A stretch of 64,000 nucleotides of DNA. Source: Chinchilla lanigera. Lineage: Eukaryota; Chordata; Mammalia; Rodentia; Chinchillidae. This document shows positions 56,281 through 64,000 of this stretch, piece by piece; the first letter of the stretch is position 1; every line of letters starts with the position of its first letter. The position numbers and the translations under genes are program-made. The DNA lies in contig NW_004955465.1 in the NCBI RefSeq assembly GCF_000276665.1, positions 5,816,981 through 5,880,980 on the forward strand, written 5' to 3'. A model generated the notes under the pieces. That model did not search any database. It was not told where the DNA came from and worked only from the letters and a program-made list of their open reading frames with translations.

Positions 56281-57243
56281 TGTCAACAGTGACCAGAAGG
56301 CAGTCTGACCCACACACAAATCCAGTCTTGCCTCAAGACTCTGTAAATGTGATGGAGGGTCTTTGGCCATGCATCCCCAGTGCTTAGTACGGGGCTTGGT
56401 GCATAGAAAGGGCTCAATATATAGCTGAGTGAAATATAAGACACATATAGATGTGAGAGGTGCCTGTAACAGAGAAATAAAAGCACACACAGCACCTGTA
56501 TCATCACCCTATTTGCAAACATTTACTATCATTTAAACTCAAGTTTAAATCTCTGACATACTCTGAAATACAAAAACAACATCTCTTGGAACTGAACGCT
56601 TTCAGATAATGGCACTGCTAAGAGCAATCTGATACAGTAACAGTTTCTGGCGTATGCATCTCATTTTAACAGATGCCAGTAAGGCACACAGAAAGCTGTC
56701 AGGTCTGCTCCAAAGGAAAAGGGATCCAATCCCGGTTTCACTTGCCAAAGTAATTTCAACTGACATTTAATTTGTATCCTAAGGTACTGTGGATTTAAAA
56801 CTTGACTATGATAACAGCAGATTAACGAAATTTCGTTTGACAAAATCAGTTCCTCAAATTATTTTTATTATGAGTAAGGCTGTCTTGATAAAGATGTCTC
56901 CAAATCAAACATGTACATCATCTGAAAATACACTCATTGATTCTTTTACATAAAATATAAGTTTTCTCCCTTACTTCTTGCCTAATCCTGAATGAGACAG
57001 AGCATGCACCATCTCATCATCAAAACAGAAAGGAGGCAGTAAGAAGTGAGCACATTGCAGGCTTAAGAATCAGAACATGGAGTTGAAATTCTAAATGCTC
57101 CTCTCATACAAGGTCTCAACTCTGTGTGGTCAGGAATGAGCTCAGGATTTTTCTTAATACCAATGCCTGGTCCCACTCTACACAAAATAAATTAGGATCT
57201 CTAGTGTGGTATGGCATTTGCATTTAAAAACAAAAACTTCCAG
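56281..57243. other. Intergenic sequence with an L2 trace
   Basis: 'cccagtgcttagtacggggc ttggtgcatag' (56382-56412) is L2-like. Otherwise AT-rich with no gene recognised. Confidence 0.4.
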
Positions 57244-57244
57244 G

Positions 57245-57617
57245 TTGTCTTGGTTACTTTTCTCTCATTGCTGAGACAAAATACCTGACACCCAAAATTA
57301 AGGAAGGAAAGGTTTATTTAGCTCAGTTTGTGGAGGTTTCAGTCCGTACTTGGCTGGCTCCAAGGCAGAGTGGCAAATAGCGGAGGGCAACTGCTCATGG
57401 CGGTGGAAGACAGTAAAAGCAACAACAGCAAAAGGGAGGCACAGCAAGGAAGCCTCTTTCCCTCCCCTACACATGCAAACTATCTGCCCCAGGGCAGATG
57501 TAGCACTCACACCCATAATCCCAGCATTGGATCATGGATCAATCATAAACTCTAAAAGCCCACCCCCATGACTGCATGAGGCTTTGGAGGGACATCCAGA
57601 CACAAACCATAATGCAG
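57245..57617 (-). mobile_element. MaLR-type solo LTR, antisense
   Basis: 'gtcttggttacttttctctc', 'ggaaaggtttatttagctca' and 'cacaaaccataatgca'. The reverse complement is a near match to 24383-24752. ORFs on both strands run through it. Confidence 0.87.
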
Positions 57618-57717
57618 GTGATTTATGTACTGGTCTACTGGCTATGTGAATTTTGGCCATTAATTTAATATCACTGTTATACAGGATGGACTATATTAGA
57701 TATTTGCGTAATTGTGG

Positions 57718-58072
57718 GTCTATAGTTTGGATGTTGAATGTCCTCAAAGGCCCATATGGTTAAAGTTTGGTCCCCACAGGGCAGCTTGTAGAACATGGTA
57801 GAATTTTGAAGACATCTGGGACCTAGCAGGAAGAAGTTACACGGGCAGTGCTCTGGAAGGGGATCCCTATTACTTCTGTTCCTTGGCCTGTGAAGTGAGT
57901 GGTTTGTTCTGTCATGTACTCCTGTCGTGAGTTGCTATCTCACCAGAGGCCCAAAACAAAAAAGTCACTCAATCATGGACTGAAACTTTCAAAACCCTGA
58001 GCTAAAACAAACCTTTTGTCTTTATACATTAATTACCTGAAGTATTTTATTATAGTGATGGAAAATTGGTAT
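57718..58072 (+). mobile_element. MaLR-type LTR
   Basis: 'ctatagtttggatgttgaat', 'gagctaaaacaaaccttttg' and 'tattatagtgatggaaaatt'. Different subfamily from the previous one, facing away from it. Confidence 0.8.
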
Positions 58073-58545
58073 CAATTTTTTATTTAAGTTTATTTGTTAG
58101 AATCAGGCTTGAAAAAGATCCTCCATTTCAACTGGTTACGCTCATTACAATGCCACATTAAACAGTTGTGAAACAATTACCATCTGTTTTTTTTTTCTTT
58201 GCGACGTATTTGTTAAAACAATCAGACCATTTGTCCTATAACATTTTTGGTCTAGAATTTGCTGACTGCATCTCTAGGGGATCATTTAACATTCTCCTTT
58301 CCCACTATTATGCACTATAAATTTGTTGTGAGATCAAAAGTCTTGATCAAATTCACCTTCAGTTGGCAATACTATGGGCAGTGATGGGTACCTCCCTCAA
58401 AAGCACATTATGTCTGTACTTTTATTATATGAAGAGCTATTGATAATCATTCCCGAGCTCCATTATTTCACTAGAGGATACAAAACAATGATATTCTACT
58501 GTTCTGTCTTTGTTGTAGGCAAATGAATCAGATAGAAATATTATA
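58073..58545. other. Intergenic sequence, nothing recognised
   Basis: AT-rich; no gene or named repeat. Confidence 0.4.
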
Positions 58546-58549
58546 AGCA

Positions 58550-59150
58550 GTCTGACAGGGCTAGACCCTCGAAGGGGCCAGTGGGGAAGACCAGATGCCT
58601 TGCAACTGTGGCGGACACAGGCACCTCCGCTGTGGGCCAGACCTCCAGACAAAAGATGTAACAAATGCACCCACATACCTCCCTAAGGATAAACATCAGG
58701 GACTGACATTCTAAATAGGTATCAATCACCTTGAGAAAGCCTGGAAGAGTCACTAACCGAACCCTCTACAGGAAAAGCCCCTCTTTATTCACACTTACTT
58801 GCTACATGACTCGCTTCCCCACTTGATCCCGATTTAATCACTTTTACCTGAGCAATTATAATCTCATTGGTTGACCACAGTTTTATCCCACCTCATGCAA
58901 ACCTTGCAATTTCCCGTGTTTCCCACCTTGGACCCTTGGGTTTGCTCTATAAAAATCCCTAAAAAAGGCAGGTTCCTTGACAAACCACTTGGGACCCCTT
59001 CTGTCGCTCCAGGGGAAAGAAATTTTCTTTCCCCTATGAATATATTCAGCTCTTAACCTCCGTTGTTCCTAAAATTCATTCTTCAATTTTAGAGAACATG
59101 AACTCGTACCAGATATCTAGCAGGTTGGGAGTTTCTTTTCCCTGTATCAC
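58550..59150 (+). mobile_element. Candidate solo retroviral LTR with TATA and CCAAT boxes
   Basis: Over about 600 bases the layout is that of an LTR: a U3-like section, an inverted CCAAT box (ATTGG, 58866-58870), a TATA box (TATAAAAA, 58948-58955), and a U5-like end with 'gaccccttctgtcgctccag gggaaagaaattttc' and 'ccctgtatca'. Retroviral family, exact ends and target-site duplication could not be determined. It is in the same orientation as EEF1E1 and lies about 2 kb upstream. Confidence 0.5.
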
Positions 59151-59610
59151 CTTCGTATATTAGCTAGAATACTTCTGTAAAGAGAAACTGTCCATCAGGA
59201 TTTGGTTTCCTTGAAACACAGTTTGTACAGCATCATCAAGGAAAAATGTTGCTTTCTTTCTTTATTCTATCAGTTTTCAAAATAAAGAATTAGATCTACA
59301 GTATCTTCCAAAGGTGACTAAAGGGGATTGTTTCGATTTTGTTCTTGTTTTTGTCTTTCGGAATCATCGTAAAGTCATAGGTTGAAACATATTTAAAGTA
59401 TTTTACCCATTTTAATTATTCTTATTGACCCTAACATGATCTTATACTATTCTTTGATGCCCCTCATTACTCCTACATAACTTCTTCACTTTCTCCTCCT
59501 ACAGAATGATCAAGGCCCATCTCATATTTTCCTGTCAAGGGCTGGAACTAGCCAATCTCTAACTCTTACATACGACTTTTTTTAGTTTTAGTGCCATTCA
59601 AAAGCTTTCC
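59151..59610. other. Intergenic sequence, nothing recognised
   Basis: AT-rich; no gene or named repeat. Confidence 0.4.
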
Positions 59611-59614
59611 TACA

Positions 59615-59812
59615 CTCAGGCATGGTGGTGCACATCTGTAATTCCAGCACTCTTGGAGGCTGAGGCAGGGAGACTACAGGTTCAAAGCCTACCTGGAGAA
59701 TTTAGTAAATCCTTCTCTCAAAATAAAAACAAAATATTTAAAGGGCTGGGCCACGGATTCAGTGCAAAGGCCCTGGATTCAATCCCTAGTACCGCCAAAA
59801 AATAAAATAAAA
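59615..59812 (+). mobile_element. B1-ID composite SINE
   Basis: 'ctcaggcatggtggtgcaca', 'ggaggctgaggcagggagac' (B1) then 'gggctgggccacggattcag … gattcaatccctagtaccg' (ID part), A-rich tail. Confidence 0.9.
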
Positions 59813-60559
59813 GCTTCTTTATTTTTATGAGGGCAAATATATCAATCACCTCCCTCATTACCTGTGGATTTGGAGAAATGATTAGGCGTTTTCTCTACTT
59901 CCAGGCTATACAGAAATTTGCCTGCTACTTTTAAGTTCTAATTTTTCACAGGGCAATCTTTAATACATTTATAATTTTGTTTTATTGTGTGGTAGAGACT
60001 ACTGCACCCTATTTAGTAAAAAGGCTGGAGAAGTAGCTCAGTGGAACAGTACTTCTCGAGCATGCACAAGGCTCAGAAGAAAAAGAAAAAGGCAGTGAGG
60101 AGAGAATGATTGCATATGACCTTGATTGCACATTAAACAATCTAACCGGGTCCATATTTGAATTTTCTGTTCTGTTCTATTAGCATATTGAATCAAAGTG
60201 CCAATTCCACTCAGTTTTAATATAGAGAAGATTTCTATTAAGATTGTATATCTAGATTGTAACTTTTTATTTTTATTAATATAATATTTCATTGTATAAA
60301 TTTTCTCTCATAACTATATCTTGTAAAACACCCATTTCCACTCAGGATTTCCTTTTTTGACCCAGGAGTTAATAGAATGCTTTTACTTTTCTAGGTTAAA
60401 AAAAGCCTTCATATTTTTTACTTGTTCCTACTTTCATCTTATTGTGGGCAAAGGATCATTTCTGTTCTTTAGAACTTTCCTTTGTGACCTAAGATACAAA
60501 TAATTTTCATGAATGACCATGTGATCTGGTAGAGGTGTGGAGGTTGACCATGGTCCGCA
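59813..60559. other. Intergenic AT-rich sequence with a worn SINE piece
   Basis: A worn ID-like SINE is at ~60021-60090 ('ggctggagaagtagctcagt'). No gene recognised. Confidence 0.45.
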
Positions 60560-60640
60560 ACTCCTTCGCTTCTGTAAATGTGATCTTATACGGAAGAAAA
60601 CTCTGCAGATGTGATTAAATTAAGGGTTGGGCTTTCTAGT
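60560..60640 (+). mobile_element. Fragment of an old MaLR (MLT1-like) LTR
   Basis: The phrase 'gtaaatgtgatctta..gaa' followed by 'gcagatgtgattaaatt' is typical of ancient MLT1 LTRs. Only about 80 bases survive. Family assignment is from memory. Confidence 0.5.
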
Positions 60641-60954
60641 TCGCCATTACAGCACTGTTTAAATTTCCATGCATTACAGCGCAGATTAGAAAATCCTGAT
60701 GGACTGTGAACTCCCTACTATTCAATCTGTTCAAATAAGATCCCCGAACCAAACAAAGGTAAATGTCTGTTCCTATTATAAACTCTCACCCTGCCAAAGG
60801 AGTTAACGAATTGACTCTGGCACCCAGGACAACAGTGCGCCCTTAAAAAGATGGCAAGAGCCAAACGATCGCAGGAACCGAAGCCACGTTCCGATGCAGC
60901 AGATGCCCAAAAGCTCTAGAGTGGGAACCTGCCCTCCGGTCTCCAAAAGTCATG
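60640..60954. other. Proximal upstream region of EEF1E1, no repeat recognised
   Basis: About 310 bases of moderately AT-rich, apparently single-copy DNA lie between an old LTR fragment and the CpG island. No convincing gene or repeat is seen. CpG content starts to rise after about 60830. Confidence 0.5.
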
Positions 60955-60959
60955 CAACC

Positions 60960-61133
60960 CTCCCTGGACCCCGCCCCTTTCGGTCAGCCTGCCTCCTGCG
61001 CGCAGGCGCGTTCCACGTGCTCTTCCGCTCAGCCAATAGCCGGTGACGTTGGAGGGGGTGGGACTTCCGTCTCCGCCGCGGCGGCGGGTTGGGCGTGCGG
61101 GCCCCGCCCCCTGTCAGCGCTGAGACCGGAAAG
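60960..61133 (+). promoter_or_regulatory. EEF1E1: EEF1E1 core promoter, TATA-less and CpG-rich
   Basis: Just upstream of the start codon there are clustered promoter motifs: a GC box (60970-60977), an NRF1-like GCGCAGGCGC core (about 60999-61010), an E-box CACGTG (61014-61019), a CCAAT box (61033-61037), a CRE-like TGACGT (61044-61049), a G-rich Sp1-type site (61054-61062), an inverted ETS site ACTTCCG (61063-61069), a GC box CCCCGCCCC (61102-61110), an ETS core CCGGAA (61126-61131) and a YY1-type AAGATGGCGGC (61131-61141) that spans the ATG. No TATA box is seen. This is typical of a housekeeping gene with dispersed initiation. Motifs are seen directly; occupancy is inferred. Confidence 0.85.
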
Positions 61134-61220
61134 ATGGCGGCGGCCGCGGAGTTGAAGCTGCTGGAGAAGTCCCTGGGGCTGAGTAAGGGGAATAAGTACA
61201 GCGCTCAGGGCGAGCGACAG
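61134..61220 (+). CDS. EEF1E1: EEF1E1 (AIMP3/p18) coding exon 1
   Basis: Encodes the first 29 residues of eukaryotic translation elongation factor 1 epsilon 1, also called AIMP3 or p18. It is a small GST-fold scaffold protein of the cytosolic multi-tRNA-synthetase complex, also reported to enter the nucleus and act in ATM/ATR damage signalling. The translation begins MAAAAELKLLEKSLGLSKGN and continues to ...SAQGERQ, which I recognise as the EEF1E1 N-terminus. Residue 8 is Lys; I recall Ser in human and Arg in mouse. The ATG has a strong start context (A at -3, G at +4) and lies in a CpG island. The exon ends exactly at a codon (CAG) before a GTAAGA donor, so the intron is phase 0. The rest of the ~174-residue protein lies beyond the window. 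Vertebrate homology and splicing to 63984 make the call secure. A retrocopy is excluded because the intron is present. Confidence 0.96.
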
Positions 61221-61960
61221 GTAAGAAACGCAGAGGCGACGCGCAGGTGAAGAAGTGGACTGTGGGCCGAGCCGGGCAGGAGCGGCCGGCGGGCGTGAGG
61301 ATGCGGCTTCCCGGCTCCCCACGTGTGCGGCCGCGGCGCGGGCTGGTTCCCTCGGGCTCGTCCGGAACTTTACCTGCGGCGGGGCTGTCAGCGGCGCAGG
61401 CGGGGCAGACGAACGCTCCGAGAGGCCTGCAGACCCCGCTGGCGCTAGCGGTCAGCGCCTGCCGGGGCCGCGATCGCTCGGCTCGTTCACGCCCCGCGCA
61501 GCCGCTTCCCAGGAGCGGCGCGGCCGGGTGGCGCTGCGACGCCGTCCCGGGCGTCCCCCTCCTGCGGACGCTTGCTTTTTGGCTTCGTGGGCGATCGCGG
61601 CGGTGCTTTAAAGCGCAGTAGTAAAAAGTGCTACTTTGAAGGGTGGGTGTCCGAGAGAACGCCTGCTGTGGTCTTATGCAGCCGGAAGGGTTCGGAGAAG
61701 GAAGGAAAGTTACAGGGTGTGAGAATGACTGAGGTGTGCGGGCCCCGCTTTCCCAGGGCGTTGGAGGACGTGTTGTTTTGTAAAGATCGTCAATTAAAAA
61801 CAAAAGATCGTTGCTTTCTGTGGAGAGAGTGGGTTAGAGTAGAAGCGACTACTTTGGATTTATACGTTTTTTGCTCCTTTGAAGTTTTTTTCCGGATGAT
61901 GTATGTTTTTCCCTTAACTTTTCCTTCGTTTAATACAGGTTGAAAGAATCTTTTTGTCGT

Positions 61961-62090
61961 AGCCGGGTGTGGTGGCACACGCTTATAATCCCAGCACTCG
62001 GGAGGCTGAGGCAGGAGAATCGCTACCATGTTCGAGGCCAACCTGGGCTATATAGCAAGTCACTGTCTCAAAAAGCAAAAACAGATCATA
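61961..62090 (+). mobile_element. B1 SINE in EEF1E1 intron 1
   Basis: 'gtagccgggtgtggtggcac', 'ctcgggaggctgaggcagga', 'caacctgggctatatagcaa' and A-rich tail. Confidence 0.92.
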
Positions 62091-63369
62091 TCGGGACAGC
62101 GTAGTTTTTACAACCAAGTTAACCTGAAGCCTGGAAGATTTAGCGACTTTCCTAAAATCTGTGATTGGTAGAAGAGTACATAATGGCTCCAAAGTGTTCT
62201 GCTTCAGTTTTTTCCTCCATCCCCGTGTTCCTTCTCCTCAGCCACTACCACCTAGTTGGCTTTATGTTTTATAGGATACGTTGCCGAGACCTGAGTCTTG
62301 CCTTCAGGGAGCTTATTAGCTAATATGAGAAACAGTCAATGCAGTTCATTTAAAACACAAGAAAATGTGTACTAATGATGGGACGCCTTAGTGAGGAATG
62401 TAGAAGAGGAAGTTAATACCTGGCTAAAAAAATAGCGGCCTTATGTTTTCCACGAAGGAGCTGGTGTTTAAGGGTTGGGGTTTGAAAGATGTGTAAAACG
62501 AGTAAATTATGAAAGGTTGGAAAGTTTGGAGCACTTAAGTAAAGCATTACTAGGAATGATATGCAAGGTAAAACCAAAGTTACACTGTGAGGCCCTACTG
62601 TGAGGACGTTGGGGTTCAGGGTGTGGGGTTTGTTTGGTTTTTAATTAAAATATTTTAGTGGTGGGCAGCTATTAAAGTTTCTGTTTATATATGGGCTAAG
62701 GGATTGGATATGAATAAGATTTAGCCCTTTCAGGTAGACAACTGGTAACAATAAACCAGCAATAAGGCATTCTCTGCCACCTTGCCAATAATAAGTAAAA
62801 ATTCAAAACAGTCCAGCGATTCAGCTCCAAGACAAAGGTTCATTAAATTGTGGTACGTCAACACGTGCCTAGGCAACCTTTATAAGTAATTACTTTGCAG
62901 ACCATGGAACCCTAAGATGGATGTGAAAATAGTATGTGTCCTGTGATTGTGACTGCTTAATATTTATGTCTTTTAGGTTGGGTAAAGAAAAGAGGGCAGA
63001 CTGTCAGGCTAATTCTACTTTATTCAAGCTCTCTCTGCCATTACGAACACAGTGAGCATGGTTCTTTAAAATGAAGATAAGCTTACCTTATAAAACGATA
63101 TAAAAGGAAGATACAACTTCATTTTAGAAGATTTCAAGTGAAGATGCGACTTTTTGCCGATCTTAGAGGCTATAATGATTAGATGAAAAAGTAACTTAAA
63201 TTTTTTTGAGTTAACATGGCAGGTTGTGGATAGTTTAGTTTTGTAATAATTTTCTTTAGAGGAGAAAGTCAGTGACAGTGTGCTAGGGCTTTTTAAGTAT
63301 ATGTCACTTTCTCTCCTGAGCACATAAAGGGCTTACGGTTTTCTGCAATATAACTGCATTTCTTGGGTA

Positions 63370-63640
63370 GCGTGGCAACTAGTGGGCATTGGGGCACCTG
63401 GTTATTTCTAGCTAATGGGCCGCGTGAAGTGACAGGGGATTGCTGCTAGATGAAAACACTTGGTTGCTGGTGCAGATGTCTCCAACAGTCCCTTGCTGTG
63501 GTGACTGTAGAGACACTCTTGCCACAAAGATGAAGCTGGAATTGCTGGGTTACCACTCCCAACGGTCCTCCAGACGTTTGCATAAGTAGGAAATAAACTG
63601 TTATTGTACCAAGCCAATAAGAGTTTACATTTCAGTAGTG
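63370..63640 (+). mobile_element. Old LTR-like repeat in EEF1E1 intron 1
   Basis: Ends 'taggaaataaactgttattg taccaagccaataagagttt', the polyadenylation region of an ancient LTR. It is in the same orientation as the gene and far decayed. Confidence 0.5.
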
Positions 63641-63983
63641 CTACATGATTTCATTTACGGGCACAAGTAATCTTGATTGAAATTTATACAGTATTAGGAT
63701 TTCCATTTTCTCATAACTTTGTAACAGTTTTGAAGTAACAGTATGATTTTTTGCAGTGTTATTACCAGTTTTGTCAACAAGCATCTATTATCCAATCAGA
63801 AGTTATGTAACTGCCATTTTCTTGACTTACATGTCTGTAATTTAGTATCAGAGTAAAATCCTACTACTATAGGTTGGTTTTAAAAAAAAAAATACTTGAG
63901 GGATTTAGTGATTACTTAGAAGTAATGAGTGTGTTGGTCTTTGATTTTTACATTTATCTGATGATTTTTTTTTTCTTTTTAAG

Positions 63984-64000
63984 ATTCCAGTTCTTCAGAC
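63984..64000 (+). CDS. EEF1E1: EEF1E1 coding exon 2, first 17 bases (partial)
   Basis: The window ends 17 bases into exon 2. After a long T-rich tract and the acceptor AAG, the sequence reads I-P-V-L-Q followed by AC, the first two bases of a Thr codon. This continues exon 1 in phase 0 (…GERQ|IPVLQT…), as in known EEF1E1 proteins. The exon is cut by the window edge, so its length and the rest of the GST-like fold cannot be seen. The matching protein reading across the junction is the strongest evidence for the gene model. Confidence 0.93.

Larger units (their letters stand above)
60955..61600. promoter_or_regulatory. EEF1E1: CpG island over EEF1E1 promoter, exon 1 and start of intron 1
   Basis: CpG dinucleotides are dense from about 60965 to 61580, in strong contrast to the CpG-poor surroundings. 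Stretches such as 61070-61100 and 61325-61345 are almost pure G/C. Several long overlapping ORFs occur on both strands here, but that follows from the scarcity of stop codons in GC-rich DNA and is not evidence for further genes. The island probably allows some divergent antisense transcription, which cannot be judged from sequence alone. Confidence 0.9.
61221..63983 (+). other. EEF1E1: EEF1E1 intron 1 (2,763 bp, GT-AG, phase 0)
   Basis: The intron starts with GTAAGA at 61221 and ends with a polypyrimidine stretch (63965-63980) and AAG. The first ~380 bases are still GC- and CpG-rich and belong to the promoter CpG island. It then contains a B1 SINE at about 61961-62090 and an old LTR-like repeat at about 63370-63640. 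The remainder is AT-rich without other recognised features. ORFs called here on either strand are short and have no protein resemblance I recognise. Confidence 0.9.

Noticed and set aside
61114..61803. 229-codon minus-strand ORF across the EEF1E1 CpG island, plus + strand ORFs at 61247-61621
   Set aside because: GC-rich DNA lacks stop codons. The frame is Pro/Arg/Ala-rich, overlaps exon 1 in antisense, and shows no known domain or splice structure.

Overview
This window looks like nuclear DNA from a placental mammal, most likely a non-murid rodent. The evidence is interspersed repeats of several ages: B1 (7SL-derived) SINEs, tRNA-derived ID-like SINEs, fused B1-plus-ID composites, L1 fragments in both orientations, many MaLR-type LTRs, L2/MIR remnants and a Tigger DNA transposon. 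The youngest ID-like SINE copies do not match the murid or squirrel versions I remember. A beaver-like (castorimorph) host is my best guess, held weakly.

Only one protein-coding gene is clearly supported, at the right edge on the + strand. It is the 5' end of EEF1E1 (AIMP3/p18): exon 1 (61134-61220, 29 codons), all of intron 1 (61221-63983) and the first 17 bases of exon 2 (63984-64000). A CpG island with a dense TATA-less promoter (about 60960-61133) lies directly upstream and runs into intron 1.

The other ~60 kb is intergenic. Region 1-6.3 kb is a stack of L1 pieces in both orientations with SINE insertions. Region 7.1-9.2 kb is an unusual insertion. It carries decayed retroviral gag (capsid C-terminus, zinc knuckles) and protease-like sequence, ends in an A-rich tail and is flanked by a 16-base near-perfect direct repeat, as if copied in by L1 machinery. 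Region 9.2-11.5 kb holds an antisense L1 5' region, a MaLR LTR and a SINE. Region 11.5-24 kb is mostly unrecognised sequence with scattered LTRs. Region 24.0-25.1 kb is a Tigger DNA transposon split by an LTR. Region 25-37 kb mixes old repeats with unrecognised sequence, including a head-to-head LTR pair at 31.5-32.3 kb. Region 37.9-41.5 kb is an L1 cluster. Region 49.6-51.7 kb is a MaLR element that still has its internal region. Region 54.5-58.1 kb is LTR-rich with nested SINEs. A candidate solo retroviral LTR at about 58.55-59.15 kb lies 2 kb upstream of EEF1E1.

The genes do not form a pathway here, and I found no convincing new biological system. The best leads are the gag/pro insertion with retrotransposition hallmarks, the rearranged L1 copies, and the sense-oriented LTR near the EEF1E1 promoter. 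Repeat boundaries are approximate and family names are from memory. No alignment or search was run.
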